Origin: Luteolibacter sp. Y139
Lineage (GTDB): Bacteria; Verrucomicrobiota; Verrucomicrobiia; Verrucomicrobiales; Akkermansiaceae
Length of the DNA stretch: 64,000 nt
NCBI RefSeq assembly: GCF_038066715.1
Contig: NZ_JBBUKT010000003.1
Coordinates: forward strand, 248,001-312,000
Direction: 5' to 3'
The notes below the pieces were generated by a model, which was given only the letters and a program-made list of their open reading frames with translations, was not told where the DNA came from and did no database searches. The translations under genes were made by a program, and so were the position numbers. Below, piece by piece: positions 25,010 through 36,000 of the stretch (position 1 is its first letter; every line of letters begins with the position of its first letter).

Positions 25010-26293
25010 TCACACCGCCCACCGGTAAAGCGCCCCCGCCAAAGTCGCCGTCATCAGCGTCGCCATCGTCCCCGCCAGCACCGCCTTGAAACCCAGCGCC
25101 GCAATCGTCGGCCGCTGCCCCGGCGCAATACCACCGGTCCCCCCAAGCTGGATCCCGATCGAAGCAAAGTTCGCAAACCCGCACAGCGCGAAGGTCGCGA
25201 TGAAAATCGTCCTCGGACTCAGCACCCCCGTACTCTTGAGTTCCCCGAGCTGAAGGTACGCCATGAACTCGGTGAAGACCAGCTTGGTGCCAATCAATGC
25301 CCCCACTTTCGGAGCATCCGCCCAGTCAATGCCGATGATCCATGCGACCGGCGCGAACACAAAACCCAGCAACACATCCAGCGACAACTGGGGATAGTCG
25401 AAGATCCCGCCCACCCACTTCAGGCAGCCATTCAGCAGGCCGGCGAACGCCACGAACGCGATCAGCATCGCCCCCACATTCGCCGCCAGCTTCAGCCCCT
25501 CCGAAGTGCCGGTCGCAAGCGCATCAAGCGCATTGGCACCCAGCGTGTCCTTCGGCACATGCAGCGAGTCATCGATCGGCTCCGTTTGCGGGATCAGCAG
25601 CTTCGCCACCACCAGCGAGGCTGGCGCGCCCATGAAGGACGCACACATCAGGAACTTGGCGAAGGCAACCTGCTGGGCTCTGTCCTGCCCGCCCAAAAAC
25701 CCGATGTAGGCCACCAGCACCCCACCGGCGATCGTCGCCATCCCGCCCGTCATCAGCGCGAAGATCTCGCTGCGATTCATCCGGTCGATGTAGGGCTTGA
25801 TCATCAGCGGCGACTCCGTCTGCCCCAGGAAAATCTCCGCCGCCGCGGCCAGTGATTCAGCCCCGGACAGCTTCATGAATTTCTTGCTCACCCAGGCAAA
25901 GGCCCACACCACCTTTTGCAGGAAGCCCACATAGTACAGCAGCGAGCACAGCGCGGAAAAGAACACGATCGTGGGTAACACCTGGAACGCGAAGACGAAC
26001 CCTCCCTTGCCCCCGATCACCCGGTCCATCGTGCTGCGCTCCGCCAGCTCGCCGAAGACGAACTTGGACCCCTCGATCGAGAAATCGGTGATCCAGACGA
26101 AGAACTCCGCCACCGCGTTGAAAACATCGCTGCCCCCGGGCACCACTAGGAAGCACAGCGCCAGGATCATCTGCAATCCCAGCCCGCCACCCACCAGCTT
26201 CCAGTCGATCGCCTTCCGGTTCTCCGAGCAAAGCACGCCGATTCCGATAAGGCTGGCAATGCCGAGCACGGCGCGGAGGAGGTCTGTTAGCAT
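25010..26293 (-). CDS. Concentrative nucleoside transporter (CNT/NupC family)
   Basis: The protein has 427 residues from the ATG at 26293, with AAGGA upstream. Many membrane helices are visible together with the family signatures [12 protein letters not shown] and [24 protein letters not shown] proteins import nucleosides with H+ or Na+. The full family length is present. It is divergent from RNase HI (93 bp between starts). A much longer open frame upstream to 26767 runs through the RNase H gene on the opposite strand and is a shadow. Confidence 0.93.
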   Translation of the reverse strand: MLTDLLRAVLGIASLIGIGVLCSENRKAIDWKLVGGGLGLQMILALCFLVVPGGSDVFNAVAEFFVWITDFSIEGSKFVFGELAERSTMDRVIGGKGGFVFAFQVLPTIVFFSALCSLLYYVGFLQKVVWAFAWVSKKFMKLSGAESLAAAAEIFLGQTESPLMIKPYIDRMNRSEIFALMTGGMATIAGGVLVAYIGFLGGQDRAQQVAFAKFLMCASFMGAPASLVVAKLLIPQTEPIDDSLHVPKDTLGANALDALATGTSEGLKLAANVGAMLIAFVAFAGLLNGCLKWVGGIFDYPQLSLDVLLGFVFAPVAWIIGIDWADAPKVGALIGTKLVFTEFMAYLQLGELKSTGVLSPRTIFIATFALCGFANFASIGIQLGGTGGIAPGQRPTIAALGFKAVLAGTMATLMTATLAGALYRWAV

Positions 26294-26386
26294 CGTGGTC
26301 CTTCTATCAGCAAGAGACGGGCCGGAAAGCCGGAAGAAAACATTGCATCCGGCGGGCCGCCGCCTACCCCTTGCGCCCCATTCTGC

Positions 26387-26851
26387 ATGAAACGCGTGGT
26401 CATCCATACCGACGGCGCCTGCAAGGGCAATCCCGGCCCTGGAGGTTACGGAATCGTCATGGTCTGCGGCCGCCACCGGCTGGAGCTCTCGAAGGGCTAC
26501 ACCCGCACCACCAACAACCGCATGGAACTCCTCGCCACCATCGTGGCGCTGGAAGCTCTCAAGGAGCCGTGCGAAATCGAGCTCCTGTCCGACTCCCGCT
26601 ACGTCATCGACGCGATGACCAAGAACTGGATCAAGGGCTGGAAGGCCAAGGGGTGGAAAACCGCCTCTAATGGCCCGGTGAAAAACAAGGACCTCTGGCT
26701 CCGCCTTTCCGCCGCCGCCGAGGTCCACAAGGTCACCTGGAAGTGGCTCCGCGGCCACGCCGGCCACAAGGAAAACGAACGCTGCGACGTCCTCGCCGTC
26801 ACCGCCGCCACCGGCCGCGGCCTGCTGGAAGACGCCGGCTTCGAGGGCTGA
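26387..26851 (+). CDS. rnhA: Ribonuclease HI
   Basis: This 154-residue protein removes RNA from RNA-DNA hybrids. All acidic metal ligands are present: D9 in [17 protein letters not shown]47 in [10 protein letters not shown]69 in [10 protein letters not shown] and D134 in NERCDVLA, together with H124/H127 of the flexible loop. Length and order match E. coli RNase HI, including the basic protrusion [17 protein letters not shown]. It converges with the kinase-like gene, with 3 bp between the stops. Confidence 0.96.
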   Translation: MKRVVIHTDGACKGNPGPGGYGIVMVCGRHRLELSKGYTRTTNNRMELLATIVALEALKEPCEIELLSDSRYVIDAMTKNWIKGWKAKGWKTASNGPVKNKDLWLRLSAAAEVHKVTWKWLRGHAGHKENERCDVLAVTAATGRGLLEDAGFEG

Positions 26852-26854
26852 CCC

Positions 26855-28165
26855 TCAGCCATCCGCCAACTCATGCGAGAGCCCGCGGGCGAGCACCGCG
26901 ATCTTTTGCAGCTCGTGCTGGCACTGGTCATAGCGCGCCCGCAAGGGCCCCGGCGGACAACTCTCGCGCGCGATCTCCCAACGCATCGATTCAGCGACGA
27001 GTTCCTGCGCCAACACATCGTGCAGATAAGACGAAAAGTCATCGCGCGCCGCAGGCAGCCCACCCGCCCACGTATTGTGCACCAGCGACGCGAACGAACC
27101 CGCATTCGCCGATACCGGCAGCAAATCCGGCCGCCGCGCCGTGATCAGCTCCAGACTGGAGGAACCCGTCACCCGCAGCACCACCGGCCGCGACAGCAAG
27201 GCCACCAAACCCAGCTCCAGCCAATGCAGCGGATCCACTTCCCCGTGCCAGGAAACCCGGCAGCGCACCCGATCCGCAGACGGCTCCGTTTCCACCACCT
27301 CGCCCGCCCCGATGTGCCGCAGCTCGGTCTCAAGCCACTCCGGAAACTTCGTCAAATCATCCGGCGCACGCCGCTCCACCGGCAGCCGCGACTCGATCCA
27401 CCCGGCAGCCAGCGGCCATTCCGAAAAAACCACTTCCAGACCGCCGAACCGCTCCACCCGCTCCTGCCACCGGCCGATGATTTCCTCCGCCCGGCCCGGG
27501 CTCACTCCGCGGTCGACGCGGCTGCCGGCCAGCAGCCACTCCCACAGCGTGCGGCTCGGCAGCGGCAGCCGGAACTCGATCACCGTGCCCTCGATCGGAT
27601 GCACCAGCACCTCTCCCCCGCAGCGCGCCATCCGCCGCCGCATCGTGTCCATGCCGATCCCTCCGGCCTTCGTGGGTGAAATTCCGCGCCCATTGTCGGC
27701 CACCGTCACCGCACAGCCCTTTTGCCACGGAACCATCAGCACCTCGATGCGGCCGGCCACCGCATGCTTCATCGCATTTCCGATCGCCTCACGCACCGCC
27801 AGATAGAGCTGGCGCGATGCCTCACGGCCGATGTCCGGCACCTTGCCAATCCGCTTCAGTGACACCTCGCCGCCGCCGCGCGTGAAGCCCTGCAGCTTCA
27901 CCTCCCAGCCGTGCCACGCTTGATCGAGCGATTCCACCGCTCCCGCGTGATCGGTCGCCGCGAAGCTCTCGCTCACCGAGGCGAAGACGTTTTCCAAAGA
28001 CTGCCGCGAGCCCTCGGGAATCTCCGCCCGCGGATGATTCACGCGTTCCACCAGAGCCTCCAGCGGCGAGATGACTTCACGCCGGATCCGCTCGCTGACA
28101 CGAGAGCCATCCCATGCTCCATCCCGCCGGCGGAATGGCATCCAGTGGTCGAAGGGATCGCTCAT
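26855..28165 (-). CDS. Histidine-kinase-like protein with ATPase domain first and HisKA_3-like segment at the C-terminus
   Basis: The protein has 436 residues from the ATG at 28165. Residues about 100-203 form a NarX/DegS-type HATPase domain: N-box REAIGNAMKHA (N130), G1 ADNGRGI (D157), then GGIGMDTMRRRMARCGG. The segment before it (21-95) resembles a dimerisation helix pair without a histidine (ERIRREVISPLEALVERV). After an unrecognised middle region (205-370), residues 378-436 look like a HisKA_3 dimerisation domain with H382-D383 in SSYLHDVLAQELVAES and a second helix KIAVLARGLSHEL. Usual kinases place this before the ATPase. No transmembrane helix is seen. It follows a FadL-type gene by 7 bp, so they are probably co-transcribed. 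Confidence 0.75.
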   Translation of the reverse strand: MSDPFDHWMPFRRRDGAWDGSRVSERIRREVISPLEALVERVNHPRAEIPEGSRQSLENVFASVSESFAATDHAGAVESLDQAWHGWEVKLQGFTRGGGEVSLKRIGKVPDIGREASRQLYLAVREAIGNAMKHAVAGRIEVLMVPWQKGCAVTVADNGRGISPTKAGGIGMDTMRRRMARCGGEVLVHPIEGTVIEFRLPLPSRTLWEWLLAGSRVDRGVSPGRAEEIIGRWQERVERFGGLEVVFSEWPLAAGWIESRLPVERRAPDDLTKFPEWLETELRHIGAGEVVETEPSADRVRCRVSWHGEVDPLHWLELGLVALLSRPVVLRVTGSSSLELITARRPDLLPVSANAGSFASLVHNTWAGGLPAARDDFSSYLHDVLAQELVAESMRWEIARESCPPGPLRARYDQCQHELQKIAVLARGLSHELADG

Positions 28166-28172
28166 GCTTGGA

Positions 28173-29384
28173 CTACCAGAACCATCGTAAGCCGGCCGCG
28201 AAGCCGTGGGCATGATACGTCAGCTTGCCATCGGCACTGGCCCCCGAGGGCAAGGCCGGCGCGCTGCCAGTGATCTGGCGCGGTTCGCCGTAGCCATACT
28301 GATAGGTGAACTCCGCCGCCCAGCACTCCGTGCGGTAGCCGGTGCCCAGGCTGAAGACATGGAGATCCACATCCGGCAGGCGCGGGTTGAAAGTCGAATC
28401 AGGCGTCGTCTTCTCGGAGAACCAATAGCCGCCGCCCACCCACCAGCCCGAGTCCCACTTGCGGGTTACACCGGCCATGATGATGTAGCTGTCCTCCCAA
28501 TTCATCGGCTCCACGATGTTGCCGCCCGGTTGCTCCAGCACGAAGTTGTCGAAGGACGACCAGTCATTGAACGTCACGTCCACCTCGAAGAGCCACTTCT
28601 CATTCGGCGTCCACGAGTAGCCGGCCGTCGCCTCCAGCGGGAACTCCAGTTCGGACTGCACCGGTCCCACCGTCGCGCTCGGTGAGGGCACCCGCAGCAC
28701 CACGGTCTCCTTGCCCTTGTAGGTGATGGGCGACCAGTAGCGCACCGTGCCGCCAATGTGATGACCTTCGAAGGGTTCCCACTCGAAACCACCGCCGACG
28801 CCCCATCCATTGCCATCGCCCTCCACCGAAAACGTATCGCCGGGAACGAAGATCCCGCGGTTGATATCAGCCGTGCTTTTCACCGCGCTGCCGGAAATGC
28901 CCAGACGGAAATTCGGCGTCACCTCGAATCCCAGCGCCGCCGTGCCTGCCATGAATAGCAACTCTGTGTCCGTCGCATAGCCGCGCAGCGGCGAGTTGTC
29001 CGGCCATTCGTTCTTCTGGCCGAAGGGAGAATAAAGTCCCAGTCCCAGCGACACCCGGTCATTCAGCGGAGTCGAGGCAAAGGCACTGGCCGCGACCGCC
29101 GGACCGTCCTTCAGATCGGTATGACCACCCGCGCCGGTATGGGAGACCTTGTAGTCGAGCACATATCCGTTCAGCAGCAGGTCGGAGCCCTCGCCCGTTC
29201 CAAGCATCGCCGGGTTGTAGTAAACGGCGGACGCATTCCCATTCGACGCCACCCCTGCATTTCCACGTGCAAGAACCTCGGGATCATGATAGGTGAACTC
29301 GATGCCAAGCCCGTAACCGCGGCTGGCTAACACCGCCGAACATGCCAGCCCGACGCGAATCACTTGGGAGGAGGTAAAACTCAT
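28173..29384 (-). CDS. FadL/OmpP1-family outer-membrane transport protein
   Basis: This 403-residue protein has a signal peptide (MSFTSSQVIRVGLACSAVLASRGYG) and FadL landmarks: an early GNASAVYYNPAML segment, LGLGLYSPFGQKNEWP and many amphipathic beta-strands ending in an aromatic C-terminus (GLRWFW) typical for outer-membrane barrels. Such proteins let hydrophobic compounds such as fatty acids or aromatics cross the outer membrane. The specific substrate is unknown. The kinase-like gene at 28165 begins 7 bp after this stop. A 17-bp palindrome lies 50 bp upstream of the ATG. Confidence 0.88.
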   Translation of the reverse strand: MSFTSSQVIRVGLACSAVLASRGYGLGIEFTYHDPEVLARGNAGVASNGNASAVYYNPAMLGTGEGSDLLLNGYVLDYKVSHTGAGGHTDLKDGPAVAASAFASTPLNDRVSLGLGLYSPFGQKNEWPDNSPLRGYATDTELLFMAGTAALGFEVTPNFRLGISGSAVKSTADINRGIFVPGDTFSVEGDGNGWGVGGGFEWEPFEGHHIGGTVRYWSPITYKGKETVVLRVPSPSATVGPVQSELEFPLEATAGYSWTPNEKWLFEVDVTFNDWSSFDNFVLEQPGGNIVEPMNWEDSYIIMAGVTRKWDSGWWVGGGYWFSEKTTPDSTFNPRLPDVDLHVFSLGTGYRTECWAAEFTYQYGYGEPRQITGSAPALPSGASADGKLTYHAHGFAAGLRWFW

Positions 29385-30003
29385 CTCACAAGTGTTCCTA
29401 ACACGGGTTTTTACGCAAGGGCCAGTCGCGCCTTATGGGAGATTCTCCCATGCCATGTCGGGCATCATCCCGATAGCGCTACGTAATTTTACTTCGGATG
29501 CTGCCCACGACTCGGGTTCGCCCTCCCAGACCTGATCCGCGCATGAACCGCCCCATCCAGAAAAGTCCCGCTCTTCTCCCCTCCCAGGGACTCTCTTCCT
29601 TGGCTGGATCGGCTCATGCGCTCCCTTTCACGCCCCCCCTCGGATGAAACGATTCGATTCAACCGGAGCACCTGGCCCCGGTCCGGCATCCCCCAGCCGG
29701 ACCGGAGCCAAGCCGGGCGACCAGCGATCCCTCCCCATCCCCCTGTCCCCCCCGCTGTTCCGTTGGCTCTCGCGACCGCTTTGCTCCGCATGGGGCTACC
29801 TCCCCGGCCTGCTGGGGCTCACCCAAGGAGCCCCCGGCATGGCCGAAAAGCCTCGCCCGCCTGAAGATTTCCGGCCCTGACGTTTCGGTGGGGTTCCGTG
29901 GCCGAGTCACTGCTCATGACCGGCGACCACGGGATTGCCACCCGCCGGGGGTGCGCTAAGCCGGTCCTCCCGGCCTGCGCACTCCCGGTGAGCTGGGCCA
30001 GCC
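29385..30003. other. Non-coding region between the FadL-type gene and the delta-60 gene
   Basis: No convincing gene is seen; short open frames here are Pro-rich and lack ribosome sites. The region contains the ATGGGAGA palindrome (29435), GTGTT-CCT-AACAC just before the FadL start, and a perfect 10-bp hairpin (CCGGTCCGGC at 29678-29687 with GCCGGACCGG at 29696-29705). The section 29580-29870 is unusually C-rich. Confidence 0.5.
29435..29451. promoter_or_regulatory. 17-bp perfect palindrome upstream of the FadL-type gene
   Basis: ATGGGAGA-T-TCTCCCAT is symmetric around a central base and lies 50 bp upstream of the ATG at 29384. Size and position fit a dimeric regulator's operator. Confidence 0.5.
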
Positions 30004-33000
30004 TCACGGTGCTGAAACGCTCAACCGCAGGAAGAGCGCCTCCTTGCCCGCCATCGGCACGCTGAACGTATGCTGCGGAGCCACGCCCGTATCAGTCACG
30101 GGGATCCACGTGGTCAGGTCCTCACTCCACTCCCCACCGTAAGTGACGCCACTGACACCGGCAGGTTGAGTAAAGGAAATCACGAAATCCTCTCCCACGC
30201 GCTGGGCTTGGGGAAGCAGCCCGGAATCCGCCACGGCCGGGTTCAGCCCGAAGGCATACTCGATCAGGTTCACCACGCCGTCCTTGTCGAAATCGGAGCT
30301 GTCCGCGCCACTGCCGGTATTTGCCGGAGAGCCAAAATGAGCCTGCCGCCAGCTTGCCAGGGGAGTGGCATAGTCACCGAAGGCGATCACCGTCTCCACC
30401 AAGCCGGAACTGCTGTTTTCAGAGCCACCCCATGTCCGCCCGCGGGCGCGCAGCAGCCCCCCGGAGGGAAGACTCAAACCAGTGAGCTGCCAATTCGCCG
30501 AACTGCCCACGCGAACGGCATTGCCCAGCGGGCTATAGCTGACGCCTCCATTCGTGCTCAGCTCGATCGAGACACGCGAAACCTCAGGCGAACTTCCGCC
30601 GCGCAGCCAATTCACCTGCGTCGTACCGGCAACCTCCAGGGACTGCGTCGCAACGTCGTTGAGTAACCGGGCAAACAGGAACCGCAGTGTGCTTGGTCCA
30701 GCGTGGTTGGGTTGCAACAGGGCAAACTCGCCACCGATCAGAACCCGTCCGTCCGCTTGCAAGGCAATGCCGTAGACGTTCATATTCGCGCCGGGATCGA
30801 AGTTCCTGTCTGGCGTGCCATCGGCATTGAGTCTGGCGATGGGACCGACCGAGAGGCCATAAGCCGCGCCATTGGGCTGCAAATAGGAAAACGAGCCGCA
30901 CAGCAGCAGCTTGCCATCCGCCTGCAATGTCATGCCGTAGACGTAGCCGTTCGCCTTCGGATCGAAGCCTCCATCCAGAGTCCCGTCCGGATTCACCCGC
31001 CCGATGCAATTGCGTGATGTCGGTGAGGCCGCGCCATTGGGCTGCAGCGTGGTGAACACGCCGCCGAGCAACACCTTGCCATCCGGTTGCAGGGCGATGC
31101 TGATGAGGGCTTCGTTCGCATTGGGATTGAAGCCCGCGTCCAACGTCCCATCGGCATTTACCCGCGCGATCCGGTTTCGCGTGGTAGCCGTGGCCGCGCC
31201 ATTGGGTTGCAGCGTGGTGAATCCGCCGCCGAGCAGCACCTTGCCATCCGGCTGCAATGCCACGCTGTTGATGTAGGCATTCGACTTGGGATCGAAGCCG
31301 GCATCCAGCGTTCCATCCACATTCACCCGTGCAATGCGTTGTCTCGTCGTGGCAGTGGCTGCACCGTTGGGCTGCAGCGTGGTGAAATAGCCCGCGAGCA
31401 GCACCTTGCCATCCGGCTGGATCACAATGCTTCGCACATAACTGTTCGTCTTGGGATCAAATCCCGTGTCCAGCGTGCCATCGGCATTGAGCCGCGCGAT
31501 GCGCTGTCTCGTCGTCGGAGTGGCCGCGCCGTTGGGCTGGAGCGCCGTGAACCAACCGCCCAACAACACCTTGCCATCGTCCTGCAACGCCACGGTGAAA
31601 ACCCTGTCGTTGGCATTGGGATCGAAGCCGGCGTCCAGCGTCCCGTCTGCATTGAGCCGGGCGATGTTGTTGCGCGGCACACCGAGCACGGAGGTGAAGG
31701 TCCCCCCGATGATGATCTTCCCGTCAGGCTGGACCACCACCGCATTCACGGTGCTGCCCAGAATATTGGCATCCAGGGGATCGAGATCGCCCGATCCCGC
31801 CGCGGCGCGGGTGATCGTCACCATATAGTCTTTGGTCGTCGTGCCATCCTGCGCGGTCACGCGAACGTCCACGACATTCACTCCCACACCCAGCGCCAAG
31901 TCCCCCGTGGCACTGCCGGAGTCGACTGGGGTGAAGCTTCCGCCATTCAAACTCACCGCGATGCTGGCGTTGACCTCCGCTTTCGTCGGAGTGACGGAGA
32001 GGCTGATCTCGCCAAAGGGCCGGCTGACCGCATAGTCGGTCACGGAAGTGGAAAAGGCCGGTGTCAACGTGCCCGCACTGATGCTCAAGGCCGAGAGATC
32101 GGCATTGTTGGAAATGAAGCCCGTTCCCTGGAGGTTGAAGCTGAAATGGCCTTCATCCGCATCGTTGGTGTCAAAGGTCACCACGGCTTCGCGCAAACCA
32201 ACCGCACTGGCGTCAAACGTGATCGCAAAGGTCGCGCCGCGGCTCGCGTCAACCAGCACCGCGGGCTGCTGGCTCACGGTGAAGTCCGCGGCATCCGGTC
32301 CACTGATGGTCACTTGGCTCAGGGTCAGGTCGGCGGTTCCGGTATTGGCGATCGTGAAGACGCGGGTGCGGGTGCGCGTGGATGCCGCCCCGAAGACCGT
32401 GACGCTGCCGAAGTCCGTGTGATTGGAGAGATCCGGAAAAGCGGCACCATTCGGGATGCTCACGCCGTTGCCCGTGACGTGGATTTCAGGCGCGGCGGCC
32501 ACGCCGAAATTCGTCACGGTCCCCACGAAGCCCGCGGACGTACCATGATAGCCGCCCACAGTACGACCCCGCGCGCGAATCTGCCCACTAGGCAATGGAA
32601 GACCGGTCAATTCCCAGCCGCCGCTGATGCGCGTGCCTGCACCGAGGAGCGTATAACTGGTGCCATGGTCGGTCGACAGTTCGAAGCTTACCTCTTCCAC
32701 TTCCGGAGAAGTACCACTGCGGAGCCACTGGATGCGGTTGCCACCATCGATCGTCAGGCTCTGTGCCGCAGGCCCGTTGAGAATCCGGGCAAGGCCTGTG
32801 CGCGCAAAACCCGCAACCTCTCCGTTGGGACGCAGCTTGAAGAAAGTACCGCCTAGCAGCACCTTCCCATCCTCCTGGGAGGCGATGCTGTAAACGTAGC
32901 TGTCCGGGTTGGGATCGAAATCGATGTCCAGCGCGCCATCCGCGCCCAGCCGGGCGATCCGGTTTCGAGTGGTGGCCGTTGCCGCCCCGTTCGGTTGGAG

Positions 33001-36000
33001 TGAGGTGAACTCCCCGCCTACCAGCACCTTGCCGTCGACTTGGAGCGCCATGCTGATCACATTGCCGTTCAGGCTGGGATCAAATCCTGCGTCCACCGTG
33101 CCGTCGGCATGCAGCCGCGCCATCCGCTTGCGGTTCGTGGCTGTAGGCATTCCGTTCGGCTGGAGCGTCGTGAACCGGCCGCCTAACAGCACCTTGCCAT
33201 CCGCCTGTAGCGCCAGGCTGCTGACTTCGTCGTTCGCGTTAGGATCGAAGCTCAAGTCGAGCGTTCCGTCGGCATTCACCCGCGCAATGCGGTTGCGCGT
33301 GGTGGCGGCACCCGCGCCATTGGGCTGGAGTGTGGTGAAAAGGCCACCTAACAGCACCTTGCCATCCTTCTGCAACGCCGCGGCGTTGACGTCGAAATTG
33401 GCATTGGGGTTAAAGCTCGCATCCAGGGTCCCATCCGCGTGTACCCGGGCGATGTGGTTTCGGGAGACCGGCACGCTCGCTCCATTCGGCTGCAGGGTGG
33501 TGAACCTGCCACCCAGCAAGATCCGTCCGTCCGGCTGTGGCACCACGGTGTAGAGGATGTCGTTCGCGTTCGGATCGAATCCTGCGTCCAGCGTCCCGTC
33601 CGTATTCACGCGTGCGATCCGGTTCCGGGTGGTGGGCGCTTCCGCCCCGTTCGGCTGCAAGGTGGTGAAAACTCCGCTCAGCAGCACCTTGCCATCCGCC
33701 TGCAACGCCACATTTTCGACGTAGTTGTTCGCGTTCGGATCAAAGTTCGCATCGAGCGTGTCGTCGGCATTGATCCGGGCGACGCGATTCCGGGGCACTC
33801 CCAGCACGGAAGTGAAGGACCCCACGATGATCAGCTTGCCATCCGGTTGCAGGGCCTTGGCAAACACCAGGCCCATATTCAAATCCAGGGAATCTAGCGA
33901 ACCTTCGATCGCGCCGGCGCGGGTGATCGTCACGGTGTACGTCTTGGTCGTCGTGCCGTTTTGCGCGATCACTTGCACGTTCACCGTATTCGGGCCGGCA
34001 TTCAGCGCCAGTGGACCGGACGCACTTCCCGAAGCGACGGTCGTGTAGCTGCCGCCGTTGAGCCGGACGGAGATGCTGGCATTGATCTCCGCCTTCGTTG
34101 GCGTGATCGTCACGTTGGTGACCTCATGCGGGACATTGGCGGTATAGGTCGTGGTGGCACTGGAAAAAACCGGTGCCAATGTGCCGTCACTGAGACTCAG
34201 CGCGGAAAGGTTCGCATTGGTGGCGGCGAGGCCCGTGCCTTGGACGCTGAAGCTGAAGGGATTTTCATCCTCATCATTGCTCGCGAGGTTCACCACCGCA
34301 CTTCGGGCACCCATGACCGTGGGCGAGAAAGCCACGGTGAATGTTGCCGTTGCTCCCGGCGCGAGTGTCGTCACTGCGGGCTGACCGAGTATGAAGTCCC
34401 CTGGCGCAGCACCGGCCATGCTCAGTTCCAAGCCGGTTAGATCAGCCACGCCCGTATTCTTGATCGTGAAAGTTTGGGCCACGCTGGTGACGCCGACTGC
34501 AGTCGAAGCGAACGACACCGTGCCGACGCCGTTCAACCGCTCGTCCACCGCAGCGGCGCTGGCACCCGTGAAGACAGCCACCTCGGGACGCGCGGTGAGA
34601 TTGCTGAAGCTCAAGACTGACTCGGCCAGACCGCCCGTGCTGCCATTTCCATCGCTGGTCACCCCCCGCGCCCGGATCATGCCGCTGGTGGGCAAGGTCA
34701 GGCCTTGGATTTGCCATGACGGGGTGGCGGCCAGCCGGACCCCCGCGCCCAGCGTGGTCCATAGCGCTCCCCCATCCGTGCTCAGTTCAAAGCTCACGCG
34801 TGAGAACTCGGGAGCGCTTCCTCCACGGGTCCAACCGATCTGATTCGTCGTCGGCACGCTGAGAACCTGCGTGGCCGGGTCATTGAGAAGCCGGGCGAAT
34901 CCCGCTCGCGGGGTGGACGTTGCCGCACCGTTGGGTCGCAGGGAGGTGAAACCTCCGCCCAGCAGGATCTTGCCATCCGCTTGCAGCGCGACGCATCCCG
35001 TGGAACTGCTCGCATTGGGGTTGAAACCAGCGTCCAGCGTTCCATTGGGAAAGAGCCGGGCAATGTAGTTTCGCGGGATGCCCCGGACAGAGGTGAAAAA
35101 GCCTGCGATCAGGATCTTCCCGTCCGTCTGAATGGCCATGCTGTAAGCCCGGCCGCCGCTCACGCCGGGACTGAACGAAAAGTCCTGGGTGCCACTGGCA
35201 TTCAGCCGTGCCATGCCGAAGCTGTCGCCGCCGACGAGAATCTTCCCGTCAGCCTGGACCGCGATGCTATTGACGGTGCTCCCGATGGCGGAAGTGAAGG
35301 TCGTATCCACCGTGCCGTTGGTATTGAGCCGCGCGCAACCCGTCTTTGATGATCCTCCGATGCTGGCGAAATCGCCTGCCACCAGGATCTTCCCGTCCCC
35401 CTGCATTGCGAGCGTATAGACATCGAAGGTCACGCTCCCGACAGAGAAACCCGAATCAAGGGTGCCATCCGCATTGAGCCGCGCCACCCGGTTGCGGGTG
35501 GTCGCCGTGGCCGCGCCGTTTGGCTGAAAGGTGCTGAACCTGCCCACCACCACGATCTTCCCGTCCGCTTGCACCGTCATGCTCAGGACTTCCTTGTCCG
35601 CGTTGGGATCAAAGCCCGTGTCGAGCGTGCCATCCTGATAAAGCCGGGCGATCCCGCGGCGCGTCACGACCGGCCCCGAAGGGTCCGGCTGCAGGGTGGT
35701 GAAGAAGCCCCCGACCAGGATTTTCCCGTCCGCCTGTACCACGATGCTTTCGACCGTGTTGTTGGCATTCGGATTGAAGCCGCTGTCCAAGGTCCCGTCC
35801 TCATTGAGCCGGGCAATCTTGTTTCGCGGCACTCCCAGCACCGAGGTAAAGCTTCCTCCAAGGAGGATCTTGCCGTCCGGCTGGACCACCGCGGTCAATG
35901 GCGTACCGCCGCCAAGCGGGGCGTCAAGCGGGTCGAGATCTCCCGGCGCCGCATGAAGAACCGAAGTCCCCAGCAAGAGCGCGACAAAGAAAAAGATCAG

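Noticed and set aside
29616-29880. Possible 78-82 residue plus-strand genes in the 619-bp gap
   Set aside because: They are Pro/Gly-rich, have no ribosome site or family, and overlap other equally plausible frames; the region is simply C-rich.
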